Positions 48,361-57,004 are shown, numbered from the stretch's first letter. The stretch is DNA of 64,000 nt from Paraphysomonas bandaiensis (GCA_965644295.1 CBFFRP010000180.1:1-64000); one strand, 5' to 3'. Translations and numbers: made by a program. Notes: generated by a model not told the origin, from the sequence alone.

Positions 48361-49044
48361 CTATGCACCAAGCTCATCACGATCAAACAACCCAGTCATA
48401 TTGTCGCTTTCATGCCAATCAATTTCTGTCTTCATAAAATGAAGAACAAAATCAATAGCTTTTATTTCATAAGTGTACTTCAATTTCATAGTTTTGACAT
48501 AGTTCAGCATTTCCCTCAAAACAGCTTCATCTGCTTCGTATTGATCAAGGGATGAATAGTGTTCAGTGTTTGCAACCCACTCAGGTAAATAGTTATGCTG
48601 AAAAATGGCTGCACCATCATCATTGGTAGCCTCTCTAGCCCATAACTTGGCCTGAAGTCGGACTCCTCTCTCTTTGGCCAATCTGTCGTCTCTGGCTCGC
48701 TGAAATAACCCTTTCAGAGTCCGTTTTCTGTCCAGATCCAACTTGAAAATCATTTGTTTAATATCGTAGAAGGCTAGGTTGTCTTGACTTCTATTTCCTG
48801 TTGCAATTTTTCCATCTGCCACCATATCATTACTTACTTGTAGTACATGGCGACATAGCTGTTGAGTTGTCATTGTTGCCATATCAGCGCCTGACTTTCT
48901 AGCCTTCTTACTGGCTTTTCCGATATCGATGTCGTCCATAGTATATATGTAATGGGTAAAGCTTTGTGTTAAAAGTATGAGGTTGCCTTGTTGCAAGAGG
49001 TGTTGCAACAGCTTCAGTTTAGATGTGGTATCTTCAATGGACAT
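48361..49044 (-). CDS. Hypothetical protein, left end of the viral element
   Basis: 227 aa from ATG 49044, or 192 aa from the second Met (MDDIDIGKASKKARKSG). Mostly helical and charged, with no motif known to me. Its base composition is less AT-rich than the neighbouring viral genes, so it may be a host-derived or recently acquired gene. It lies left of the 31-bp iterons, which would be its 5' region. Whether it belongs to the virus is uncertain. Confidence 0.5.
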   Translation of the reverse strand: MSIEDTTSKLKLLQHLLQQGNLILLTQSFTHYIYTMDDIDIGKASKKARKSGADMATMTTQQLCRHVLQVSNDMVADGKIATGNRSQDNLAFYDIKQMIFKLDLDRKRTLKGLFQRARDDRLAKERGVRLQAKLWAREATNDDGAAIFQHNYLPEWVANTEHYSSLDQYEADEAVLREMLNYVKTMKLKYTYEIKAIDFVLHFMKTEIDWHESDNMTGLFDRDELGA

Positions 49045-49101
49045 TTATGATATCTTCAGTGTTGTGTCCTGCATGTCAGCTTCAACTTCAAGAAAACGTC
49101 T

Positions 49102-49337
49102 GTTCACTCATTTTGAGTGAAAACACCCCTCTGTTCACTCATTTTGAGTGAAAACACCCCTTTGTTCACTGGTTTTGAGTGAAAACACCCCTTTGTTCAC
49201 TGGTTTTGAGTGAAAACACCCCTTTGTTCACTGGTTTTGAGTGAAAACACCCCTCTGTTCACTAGTTTTGAGTGAGGGGTCACTCATTTTGAGCGAAAAT
49301 CCACCCTGTTCACTGGTTTTGTGTGAAAAAACACCAA
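49102..49337. repeat. Eight palindromic 31-bp iterons
   Basis: Units start at 49102, 49133, 49164, 49195, 49226 and 49257 (exact 31-bp period), then at 49279 and 49308 with altered spacing. Each contains TTCACTNRTTTTGAGTGAA, a dyad (TTCACTC / GAGTGAA), followed by AACACCCCT. The block sits between two minus-strand viral genes. Candidates are a replication origin/iteron set, a transcription-factor array or hairpin terminators. Confidence 0.95.
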
Positions 49338-49352
49338 TTTCAAGAGAATAAA

Positions 49353-49508
49353 TTAAACGAACTTTAGGCTATTGATTTTATTGTTCGCCTTTTTTCGTGC
49401 TCCGTTTACCTTCTTGTTTACTTTACTCTGAGCACCACTGACCTTCTTGTTCAGTTTGTTCTGAGCGCCTGTAATCTTCTTATTGAATTTTGCTTTCAAT
49501 CTGTCCAT
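49353..49508 (-). CDS. 51-aa basic repeat protein (virion core-like)
   Basis: ATG at 49508, TAA at 49353. It begins MDRLKAKFNKKITGAQNK and then repeats an 11-residue unit of the form NKK(I/V)xGA(Q/R)xK three times; about a third of residues are Lys or Arg. The upstream sequence is AT-rich as for other viral genes. Small Lys/Arg-rich proteins that condense DNA are common in adenovirus-like virions (the mu/pX type), which is an analogy only. The exact 11-residue periodicity supports coding. Confidence 0.65.
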   Translation of the reverse strand: MDRLKAKFNKKITGAQNKLNKKVSGAQSKVNKKVNGARKKANNKINSLKFV

Positions 49509-49527
49509 AATAATATACCTATATATA

Positions 49528-49548
49528 TTTTTCTACAGAATATATATA
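49528..49548 (+). promoter_or_regulatory. TTTTTCTACAG motif 10 nt before a viral start codon
   Basis: TTTTTCTACAG at 49528-49538 followed by an A/T-only spacer and ATG 49549. The same motif with the same 10-nt spacing precedes ATG 57027. It could be a late promoter element or a 3' splice acceptor. Confidence 0.5.
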
Positions 49549-50502
49549 ATGAAAGACTTTTATACAGATGAGACATTTACATATGTCGTTACCACAGTGA
49601 ATAAGTCATCAGGAGATAATGCTTCTTGTGAGATACCTATGCTCGCCTTGCTACCTTCAGATGTAGAATACTTTATATGTGTTCCCTTGTATTTTCAGTC
49701 TACAAGTAATTTGTTCTCTATTCCTTCGTCTTCGGCTGTGATTCTGGAGGCTACAGACTTTGTAGAGGTTGGATGTTCAACTCACAAGACATCATCATTT
49801 AAAGCAGTTACTCCGCCATTATTCGGAAGTGATGGAGGGATGCATCGGTTATCCTTAGTCAATAATATTAATCAAATGAAGTATGTTGTCCGAAATTTCA
49901 ACAATAAAACCATTCAGTTTACATTTCGTAATGCTACAGGAATAGGTTTTCCCCAAAACGTCACTGCTCAAGCGGGGTGGGCTAAACAATGGGTTTTACA
50001 CCTGTCCTTAACACCTATAAGAGAACATTCACCATGTAAGTATATAATAAGCAATAAACATAAATCATTTACATACACCATTACGAATAAAGGTGCGGAT
50101 GGCTCTGCAAATGATTGTTACATTACATTACCACCAATACATGACAATTATAATAGATACTTTGTTGATGTCATTGACTTTAGTGTAGATAATTCAACTA
50201 TAGACAGTGGTTCAGTAAGATACATAAACTTGTACTCTTTCAACTGGGCAGAAAATGGTTATGGAGGATATAACAGTCAAACAGACAGAATGATTGTGTG
50301 CAGTCCATATATTAGAAATGCCAATGAACCTTCATTATATAGCGGAGATGGAGCTGTATTTATGATAAGCAATATGAAGCAATCTAGAAGAGTAAGGTTT
50401 AAAATGTATGAAGCTACTCAGACGGAAGTTGCAAGCGGTGATGTAGATAGCGGTGCAACAACTTATTACTATATAACATGTAAAATAACGCCTATTGACT
50501 AG
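49549..50502 (+). CDS. Two-domain penton-like beta protein (putative vertex/spike)
   Basis: 317 aa from ATG 49549 (MKDFYTDETFTYVVTTVN); the in-frame TTG further left is ignored. Two related beta-rich halves: residues 9-165 begin TFTYVVTTVNKSSGDNASCE, and residues 176-317 begin SFTYTITNKGADGSANDCYI, continuing with LPPIHDNYNRYFVDVIDF. The second half is closely similar to the next gene. The pattern (SFTY, a short loop, C-Y-I-x-L, NY, aromatic-V) recalls the start of the minor capsid protein at 55149-55883 (SDCVFYLPVINIPKHRKIFC). This points to single-jelly-roll paralogues at the capsid vertices; inference from pattern only. Confidence 0.6.
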   Translation: MKDFYTDETFTYVVTTVNKSSGDNASCEIPMLALLPSDVEYFICVPLYFQSTSNLFSIPSSSAVILEATDFVEVGCSTHKTSSFKAVTPPLFGSDGGMHRLSLVNNINQMKYVVRNFNNKTIQFTFRNATGIGFPQNVTAQAGWAKQWVLHLSLTPIREHSPCKYIISNKHKSFTYTITNKGADGSANDCYITLPPIHDNYNRYFVDVIDFSVDNSTIDSGSVRYINLYSFNWAENGYGGYNSQTDRMIVCSPYIRNANEPSLYSGDGAVFMISNMKQSRRVRFKMYEATQTEVASGDVDSGATTYYYITCKITPID

Positions 50503-50527
50503 TAATAATTTCTATTATAAATATATA

Positions 50528-50983
50528 ATGCAAAATACTCAAAGTTTTACGTATGTTATTTCATCCGCTAATGCAGTTTCAGGAGATGCTGAAAATTGCT
50601 ACATAGATTTAGACCCACTACCACAAAATTATGACTGGTACAGTGTTCAATGCACTGGTTTTATAATGAATTGTGAATCATTAGCGGTAGGACATCCTCA
50701 ATATGTTTTATTGGTAGCCGATGATTTGGCAGAAGATGGATATTATCAAGGATTTGATAGTAACCCATGTGTGCTGTCATATCTCAATACAGATGACACC
50801 ATATCACAAATGACATCAGGGGAAGGGTCTTTGTTTAAAGTAAAGAACTTTAGACAAAAAAGAAGAATACATTTCAGTTTATATGAACCAGATTTAACAC
50901 CTATGGCTGGTGTTGTAGATGACTCTGCAACAACATATTGGTGCATATCATTGCTGTTTACACCTATTTTAGAGTTGAACTAA
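50528..50983 (+). CDS. Single-domain paralogue of the preceding penton-like protein
   Basis: 151 aa, ATG directly after AATATATA. SFTYVISSANAVSGDAENCY, then IDLDPLPQNYDWYSVQC, and near the end FKVKNFRQKRRIHFSLYEPD and DDSATTYWCISLLFTPI line up with the second half of the upstream protein (SNMKQSRRVRFKMYEATQTE and DSGATTYYYITCKITPI). It begins 26 bp after the upstream stop and ends overlapping the fibre gene by 15 bp, tail to tail. Likely a duplicated capsid or receptor-binding module. Confidence 0.6.
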   Translation: MQNTQSFTYVISSANAVSGDAENCYIDLDPLPQNYDWYSVQCTGFIMNCESLAVGHPQYVLLVADDLAEDGYYQGFDSNPCVLSYLNTDDTISQMTSGEGSLFKVKNFRQKRRIHFSLYEPDLTPMAGVVDDSATTYWCISLLFTPILELN

Positions 50984-52606
50984 ATCAATATGCGTTTTCC
51001 AAAATATTGAACCTGATCCTACAGTTTGGAAATTATTATATGTATGAATTTCAAATGTCCAATTATCGGCAACATCTCCAACAGTAAATATAAGCGGTGC
51101 TAGAGTACAACCTACAGTACTAACACTTCCACGATTTGCATCCCATACACCCGGACCATAAAGAGTTGCTCTTTCTAGCGTTCCATTTTTCTTAACTAAT
51201 ACACGCGCGCGTATATCTGTCCATGATTTAATACCCATGATTTCAAAAGAAACTTGTAGCATGTATCGTCCTGTATACTGAATGTAACCTGATGAATCAA
51301 TCATATTTGAATCACCGCCTGTAGGTGTTGTACTCAATTCCGAAGATGTCATATAATGTCCACCGCTAGATGTTTGATAAGTTGTATTATAAGCCATGGA
51401 TGAGAAATAAGTTACTGGATCATCAATTTCTTCCCAATAACAATTTTTTTTGCTAGTTAATGTATCCAAATCCGTTCTATCAGTAGCTGTGAACGCTGTT
51501 GTTTGAATGGTAGCATCTGGATATTCTACTTTTGTATAACAATTGATGTGATCACATCTTATTTCATCAATTGCGCCTCCTCCACCAGCTTTTAATAATG
51601 TATTGACTGGGAAAGTCCATTCATTTGAACTTCTTGTTATATCATCTAATAATGTGCTATAATCAGAACTAAACGCTTTTGTTTGTTCGCTAGCATCTGA
51701 AAATTCTAGAACACCGCCCGATCCTGTGATTTCAAACCTACAATTACTTCCTGTCATTCTGAATGTGCTTCCTGTACCTGACACAGTATGTAATCCATAA
51801 CTTTTATTTAGTAATAGATCGCTTGAAATAGTTAAATCATCATATCCGCCACCGGTATACGACAAAGGTGTTATAGTTGATTCAATGGTTGCAATGTCAG
51901 ATGTGTTAGTAGCTATGTTGGTTGTATTAGTGGCTATGTTAGATGTATTAGTGGCTATGTTAGATGTATTAGTGGCTATGTTAGATGTATTAGTGGCTAT
52001 GTTAGATGTATTGGTTGATATGTTTGATGTGTTAGTCGCTATGTTGGTTGTGTTAGTAGATATATTTGATGTATTGGTTGCTATATTTGATTCGGCTGTT
52101 GAGAGGTCTACATCAATGCTAGCAATATCTGCCGTGTTAGTTGCTATATCACTTGTATTGGTTGCTATGTTAGTTGCGTTCGTTGCTATATCACTAGTAT
52201 TGGTTGCTATATTGGTGGTGTTTGTGGATATATTTGATGTATTGGTTGCTATATTGGTGGTGTTTGTGGATATATTTGATGTATTGGTTGCTATATTGGT
52301 GGTGTTTGTGGATATATTTGATGTATTAGTTGATATGTTATTTGCATTCGTTGTAAGTTGTGTCTGTGCGTTTGAAGTGAGTCCATCAATATAACTCAGT
52401 TCAACATCTGTTATAGTTGTGCCATTTGCGACAATACTAGCCCCCGATTGCATTGTTATATCAGTATCAATAATAATATTGCTTGTTTCAAGTGTGTCTA
52501 AATATATATTATCACTTGTTAAACTGCCAGTTGTAATTTCATCTGCTTTTATTGTTTGTAATCCATTCAAAGATGGTATGTTTAATGATGTATAACCATT
52601 GTTCAT
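50969..52606 (-). CDS. Trimeric-fibre-like protein with heptad repeats and beta head
   Basis: 545 aa from ATG 52606. Residues about 90-260 are some 25 tandem seven-residue units of the form T-N-(I/T)-(S/A)-T-N-T (NISTNTTNIATNTS), the signature of intertwined fibre shafts in phages and large viruses. A beta-rich knob follows, and the last 150 aa (YIQYTGRYMLQVSFEIMG, then RARVLVKKNGTLERA) resemble a C1q/TNF-like jelly-roll head. Probable role: host attachment. The DNA repeats make this region prone to length change. It lies directly downstream of the major capsid gene on the same strand. Confidence 0.8.
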   Translation of the reverse strand: MNNGYTSLNIPSLNGLQTIKADEITTGSLTSDNIYLDTLETSNIIIDTDITMQSGASIVANGTTITDVELSYIDGLTSNAQTQLTTNANNISTNTSNISTNTTNIATNTSNISTNTTNIATNTSNISTNTTNIATNTSDIATNATNIATNTSDIATNTADIASIDVDLSTAESNIATNTSNISTNTTNIATNTSNISTNTSNIATNTSNIATNTSNIATNTSNIATNTTNIATNTSDIATIESTITPLSYTGGGYDDLTISSDLLLNKSYGLHTVSGTGSTFRMTGSNCRFEITGSGGVLEFSDASEQTKAFSSDYSTLLDDITRSSNEWTFPVNTLLKAGGGGAIDEIRCDHINCYTKVEYPDATIQTTAFTATDRTDLDTLTSKKNCYWEEIDDPVTYFSSMAYNTTYQTSSGGHYMTSSELSTTPTGGDSNMIDSSGYIQYTGRYMLQVSFEIMGIKSWTDIRARVLVKKNGTLERATLYGPGVWDANRGSVSTVGCTLAPLIFTVGDVADNWTFEIHTYNNFQTVGSGSIFWKTHIDLVQL

Positions 52607-52653
52607 AATCGTTATACATTATAATTAGAAATTAAAATTAAGCAATGTGTTTA

Positions 52654-54069
52654 CTAAAATTGAGTGTAGCAGACTCCGGCTTCACACACCATAACAGCGT
52701 CATACATTGCGTATGTATCAAATCTGACGGATGGAGTTGTTGCATTAGCGTTATATGTACAGTGCCAAAACACATCATCATTAGAGGTATTGTATCCTGA
52801 GTAGATAGAATCTTTATCAGCATTTGAATATGTTTCAAGATCCATACCAACAAAGAAAGCCTCTGAACTGGCGGTATCATCTACATAATTTTCTGTTTCA
52901 GCATTAACCGTTGGGACATCAACATCATAATCTCCTAAATCAATATTAGGCTCGTGATTGATATCTGACACGCTACCTATAGCCTTTATAGCTTCAATGA
53001 AAAACTCGGGTACTGTTTCGGGTGCTTTAGATGGTACAACTTTTGAACCTAATCGGAGCGTATATTGTGCAAGATTATAATGACATGAACCCATAGGAAA
53101 ATAAGTAATAGCACCGTCGGCATTTTCTCTTTGAGTCATAAAAAGAGATTTCAAGCTGTTGAATTTAGCTGGCACAGGTATAGATACTTGTGTTGATGCG
53201 TTTGCTAGTGTTGCATTATATACATAGTTTCTCCATGCAGGAACAACCCACTCAAGTCTTCCACCAGGTGCGGAATTATTGATTATATTCATTGCTTCAC
53301 TTCCAAGCTCCATAAATTGAGCAATAAATTCACAGTTATTTACTTTAAAAGAGGACAATGCAAGTTCAGAACAAATAAATTTCGCTGGGCTAGAAACTAG
53401 TTGAAGCTCAAGTCTAAGAGGTGCGCTTGTCATTGCAAAAAGAGGAATGTATTTGTCAGAGAGAGATCCAACGATAGAGAGCAAGTTAATGGTGTAAGTT
53501 CTAGTAAGAGTATCTCCGCCCGCTGCGATATCTGCAAACTGTGTTGTTTGTCCGTCATCAATAAGTCTTTCACCTGAGTTAATAGTAAAAACTTGGTTGG
53601 TTGCCCCTTGAATTTTTGTTAATAGAGTACCTGCATCTGCTACTGTTGAATCAGTCACATCACAAAAGGAATCTCTCGTTAACCCAGCCATAATGTTTAA
53701 TTTACCTTTAACAGAATCTCCAGATTGTTGTAATGACATAAGCATACCGACAAGATTACCGTAGTTATCAATATCTTCTAGGAGTTGAGAGCCATGATAA
53801 AGTCTAAGCCTTTGAATGCAACCGTGAGCTCCAGCTCTATCTAAACGGGCGTAGGCATTTGCTCCGGCTCCATTAGTTACTGTCAAGTCAAATTTTAAGA
53901 GTGATTCAGAACCCGCCATAACGAGATTCTGAGCTGTGGGGATATTAATGATGATAGTCTGCCCATCTAAGTAGTTTCCGACGCCATTCAATGGTTGAAT
54001 GTGAGTGGAAAAGTTACGGGCATAAGCGCTTGATCGCTTGTTGGTGTATAATAGGTTGCGTGGTATCAA
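52654..54069 (-). CDS. Major capsid protein, double jelly roll (Polinton-like virus)
   Basis: About 471 aa. Family hallmarks seen: N-terminal LLYTNKRSSAYARNFSTHIQ, LDRAGAHGCIQRLRLYHGSQ followed by LLEDIDNY, then VPAKFNSLKSLFMTQREN, VPSKAPETVPEFF, and a C-terminal SNADKDSIYSGYNTSNDD with YAMYDAVMVCEAG. These fit the double-jelly-roll capsid proteins of PLVs, Polintons and virophages. The frame opens at a stop six codons before a TTG (54069), and no ATG exists between that stop and residue 51. Initiation must therefore be non-AUG, come from an upstream exon, or have been lost by mutation. Other viral genes here start with ATG just after a TATATA run, and this TTG sits in the same position. Confidence 0.9.
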   Translation of the reverse strand: MIPRNLLYTNKRSSAYARNFSTHIQPLNGVGNYLDGQTIIINIPTAQNLVMAGSESLLKFDLTVTNGAGANAYARLDRAGAHGCIQRLRLYHGSQLLEDIDNYGNLVGMLMSLQQSGDSVKGKLNIMAGLTRDSFCDVTDSTVADAGTLLTKIQGATNQVFTINSGERLIDDGQTTQFADIAAGGDTLTRTYTINLLSIVGSLSDKYIPLFAMTSAPLRLELQLVSSPAKFICSELALSSFKVNNCEFIAQFMELGSEAMNIINNSAPGGRLEWVVPAWRNYVYNATLANASTQVSIPVPAKFNSLKSLFMTQRENADGAITYFPMGSCHYNLAQYTLRLGSKVVPSKAPETVPEFFIEAIKAIGSVSDINHEPNIDLGDYDVDVPTVNAETENYVDDTASSEAFFVGMDLETYSNADKDSIYSGYNTSNDDVFWHCTYNANATTPSVRFDTYAMYDAVMVCEAGVCYTQF

Positions 54070-54128
54070 AATAGTTATATATTATATGGATAAAATAATT
54101 ATCTATATAATTTCAAAATAAATGCGTT

Positions 54129-54611
54129 TTATATTGTGTTGTTATTCATGTAATCTATATGTTTCTTGGTTTTAATATGCTTATAAATAGAATCTCTTCG
54201 CATAACTTGGCCACAAGTACAGGTAACTTTTTCAGCACCACGTTTATTGTTGGCATCCTTTCTGTCCTGTCTTTGATTTCTTATACGTTCGTATTCCTTT
54301 TTGCTCTCCGCGGTATGAACAACATTTTTGATTTTATTCACACAATCATTGTTTTGAATGTAGTGCCCTTCTCTTGCATGTAATTCATCTTTGCTGTTGC
54401 AAGGGTAGTTTTCTACTAAATAGATTGCACAATCAGGTTCATCTAGCAATTTAAATGAATAAGTGTAGTGATCTTTTCCTTTTTTGTAGCAATTATAATT
54501 GTTGCGATGTTTAGCCAATCTTCTGGCTAGCGTAGGTTCACATGTTGATCCGTAATAAGTTTTACCACCTCCAACAATCTTGTAAATTTTACCTCTCTGA
54601 TAATCTGGCAT
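54129..54611 (-). CDS. GIY-YIG endonuclease with C-terminal zinc finger
   Basis: 160 aa from ATG 54611. N-terminal GIY-YIG core: GKIYKIVGGGKTYYGST, then LARRLAKHRNNY (catalytic Arg region) and ELHAREGHYI (metal-binding Glu region). The C-terminus is CTCGQVMRRDSIYKHIKTKK followed by H, a C2H2-type finger commonly attached to selfish nucleases in giant viruses and PLVs. It sits between the capsid gene and a virion gene, so it is probably a homing-type or recombination nuclease travelling with the virus. Confidence 0.88.
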   Translation of the reverse strand: MPDYQRGKIYKIVGGGKTYYGSTCEPTLARRLAKHRNNYNCYKKGKDHYTYSFKLLDEPDCAIYLVENYPCNSKDELHAREGHYIQNNDCVNKIKNVVHTAESKKEYERIRNQRQDRKDANNKRGAEKVTCTCGQVMRRDSIYKHIKTKKHIDYMNNNTI

Positions 54612-54680
54612 ATTCTTTTATACTCTAACATATTCTTATATCTTAAAGTATTTTAAATTAAAAATTGACTTAAACATTAT

Positions 54681-55124
54681 TTATGCGAATCCATCACCGG
54701 CGTCATCTGCGGTGGCTTGTGCGATCTTTTTCCTAGAGTTCCACTTTTCGAGATCATTAGCGTGTTTGTTGGCATGTTTAAGAGCTTTGTTACTTGCGTT
54801 CTTATATTTGTGTAAAGCTTTATCCCCTTTATCAAGCCCTTTTCTAGCACCATGCAATCCTTTACTTGCTAAAGCTATACCATCGCCTACTATAGGGACG
54901 TTTGATGCACCAGAATCTACTGCAGTAGTGAGTACAGCGTCGGCTATATCAACCCCCTTTCTAACGTTGTGTAAAACTTTTGATCCAGTATTAACCACTT
55001 TACGGTTGATCTTTTGTGCTTTTTGAAGTACGTCGTGAGATTTATGCCCTAATTGATGAGCCTTCTTATCTATTTTGTGACCAAGCTTTCGAACACCTCG
55101 ATCAAACTTCTTACCTAGTTTCAT
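54681..55124 (-). CDS. Basic virion-like protein ending in DGFA
   Basis: 147 aa, ATG preceded by TATATATATAC. Very Lys/His-rich with repeated G-H-K patterns (KLGHKIDKKAHQLGHKSHDV), a hydrophobic mid-segment (VDIADAVLTTAVDSGASNVP) that may contact membrane, and the C-terminus DDAGDGFA. Position between capsid genes and composition suggest a minor virion or core protein, like adenovirus pVI/pVII-type components by analogy. The terminal motif recurs in the proteins at 57027 and 57611. Confidence 0.65.
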   Translation of the reverse strand: MKLGKKFDRGVRKLGHKIDKKAHQLGHKSHDVLQKAQKINRKVVNTGSKVLHNVRKGVDIADAVLTTAVDSGASNVPIVGDGIALASKGLHGARKGLDKGDKALHKYKNASNKALKHANKHANDLEKWNSRKKIAQATADDAGDGFA

Positions 55125-55148
55125 GTATATATATACACTATATTTTAA

Positions 55149-55883
55149 TTATTCTATATCAAGCTCTAGAGTTAAAGACCAATGAACTCCATTCAGATCA
55201 AGCACATCATCATCTTGATCCGTGAGTTTAACATGTAAATTTGTTAAATTATGAACATTATAGATCATATTACGAACATTGTATATATTAGAGTAACTGA
55301 TCATACTGTGATGGGAAGAATCTACAGGAATACTGCATAATATATTACTTTTATTAGGTGTTGAATTGTTAATATTATTGATTTGAAAGTTATCAGATGT
55401 AACATAAACATTTCTAATTGTGAATAAATTAATTGATATGGTACTTGTAAGCACTTGTGACGTTGACGAGTATGTTGTATCATCTGTAAAACCAAGAACT
55501 TCAAAACAAGTACTATTCGATTCAAATGTAAAATCATATGTACTATGTGAAAAGGTTAATTTGTTTGTTTTGCTGTTATATGTGATTGTCAAAGCGGGTA
55601 TGCCAGTTGTAATTTCTGTTATCAAGGTATTAACGTTATAATTTCCTTCTGTAATAGTTAATGTTTGTACTCCACCACCATTGACTGTATATTTTAAAGT
55701 GTTATTAATTGAACTAATGTTGTAAAATGAATAGGGTATCATCGCCGTTTGAACTGAACAAAATATCTTTCTATGTTTTGGAATATTGATGACCGGTAAA
55801 TAAAAAACACAATCCGATGTATTGCCGTTAATATATTTACTCGCCGTCTTGCTGTTCAGAAAGAGACATATCTTTTCGCTCAT
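55149..55883 (-). CDS. Minor capsid (penton-type) protein
   Basis: 244 aa from ATG 55883, overlapping the upstream gene by 47 bp. Starts LFLNSKTASKYINGNTSDCV and ends with LHVKLTDQDDDVLDLNGVHW followed by SLTLELDIE. This C-terminal 'D-x-N-G-x-x-W-S-x-x-L' segment is characteristic of the penton/minor capsid proteins of Polintons, adintoviruses and PLVs. Predicted single jelly roll at the fivefold vertices. Neighbours are the packaging ATPase and major capsid genes, the usual morphogenesis block. Confidence 0.85.
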   Translation of the reverse strand: MSEKICLFLNSKTASKYINGNTSDCVFYLPVINIPKHRKIFCSVQTAMIPYSFYNISSINNTLKYTVNGGGVQTLTITEGNYNVNTLITEITTGIPALTITYNSKTNKLTFSHSTYDFTFESNSTCFEVLGFTDDTTYSSTSQVLTSTISINLFTIRNVYVTSDNFQINNINNSTPNKSNILCSIPVDSSHHSMISYSNIYNVRNMIYNVHNLTNLHVKLTDQDDDVLDLNGVHWSLTLELDIE

Positions 55884-56217
55884 CTATATTATTACAATCA
55901 TATATTTTTCTATTCATTAACTCCTCTAGTGGAGAATCACTTATATTTTCAGCAATAGTTTCAAGTACTTGTTGCCATCCTGGAATGTGAAAACCTGTTC
56001 CATTTGGCATATTGTTTAATACGTGACTTATTCCTCGTCTTTTAAAAGAATCGTTGTAGTGTAACATATTTATATCTATAACTTCATCTAAGCGTTTTGG
56101 TCTGACCTGATAATCAAGTTCATCCGGTAGTTCATCCTCTGAGTCGGATGATAAATAATACTGCGTTTCAGAATCATATTGCAATTCGGTTGAATCATTT
56201 TCTGTATCACTGTTCAT
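55837..56217 (-). CDS. Acidic hypothetical viral protein
   Basis: 126 aa, ATG directly after TATATATA. The N-terminus is acidic and Ser-rich (SDTENDSTELQYDSETQYYL, then SSDSEDELPDELDY), and the C-terminal half is globular (GISHVLNNMPNGTGFHIPGW). Between the ATPase and minor capsid genes; overlaps the latter. Function unknown; position favours a morphogenesis role. Confidence 0.65.
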   Translation of the reverse strand: MNSDTENDSTELQYDSETQYYLSSDSEDELPDELDYQVRPKRLDEVIDINMLHYNDSFKRRGISHVLNNMPNGTGFHIPGWQQVLETIAENISDSPLEELMNRKIYDCNNIDERKDMSLSEQQDGE

Positions 56218-56236
56218 TATATATATTAATTAGATA

Positions 56237-56968
56237 TTAATTATTATCAATTGATAGCGTGTTAAAGTTTTTAAATAATTTGTTTTCAACTGTATCCACA
56301 TCTAAATGATTATAGTTTTTATCATAAACATAATCATAGAGCTCAACAGCATTATCTTTTGTCATATTTAATAGTTCTGATGTTACAACTGTCCACTCTT
56401 GTTGATTTTTAGGTTTAAACAAAGTCATGTTAGTTATTTGTTTTCTCAATGTTAATGGAAATAAATTGTATGATTGTAATGTAAAAACAAAAGCTGTATT
56501 TAAATGTCTTGCTTTGATAAGCATTCTGTTCAAATGTTTAATTAAAACATTGTCTTTTAAATGATTTGCATAATCATCAATAATAACTAAATTATATTCT
56601 GGAGGAATACCCTGCTCTATATTACTTTCTTTTAAGTTTGATAATTCATCATATATTATATCCAATAATTCCGGTGTTAATTCATGATATACCTTTCCAT
56701 GCTCACTAAAAGGATGTTTTTCTACACTGAGAAAGCTACTCTGTGGGGTGATTAAGTATATATTATCAAATTTGGCTCTGTAAAATCTAGATGACTTAAA
56801 CATTGACAATAATAAACTTGTTTTTCCTGATCCACCAGATCCTATTAAAGTATATATAAACCCATTTCGATGTGGTAAGTGTTCATTGATGTTTGGTATA
56901 TAGACGTCCATAACTTCTTTAATAGGTGCTGTATTAGGCAAATCAGAAGGTGTTTCTGTTATTTTCAT
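56237..56968 (-). CDS. FtsK/HerA-family genome-packaging ATPase
   Basis: 243 aa. Walker A LIGSGGSGKTSLL at residues 41-53, Walker B NLVIIDDYANH near 126-136, and a sensor-like FTLQSYNLFPLTLRKQ around 160. These fit the A32-like packaging ATPases conserved in Polintons, PLVs, virophages and large DNA viruses; length is typical. It pumps the genome into the capsid using ATP. Starts just after AATATA and stands at the head of the leftward capsid operon. Confidence 0.95.
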   Translation of the reverse strand: MKITETPSDLPNTAPIKEVMDVYIPNINEHLPHRNGFIYTLIGSGGSGKTSLLLSMFKSSRFYRAKFDNIYLITPQSSFLSVEKHPFSEHGKVYHELTPELLDIIYDELSNLKESNIEQGIPPEYNLVIIDDYANHLKDNVLIKHLNRMLIKARHLNTAFVFTLQSYNLFPLTLRKQITNMTLFKPKNQQEWTVVTSELLNMTKDNAVELYDYVYDKNYNHLDVDTVENKLFKNFNTLSIDNN

Positions 56969-57004
56969 TATATTATGAGTAAATATATTAATATTTTGTA
57001 AATA

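Noticed and set aside
49102-49337. CRISPR-like array
   Set aside because: Units are contiguous 31-bp copies without unique spacers, in a eukaryotic/viral context.
51885-52394. Plus-strand frame of 169 codons opposite the fibre repeats
   Set aside because: Mirror of the heptad-repeat DNA; hydrophobic repeats arise from the antisense of NTSNIA codons.
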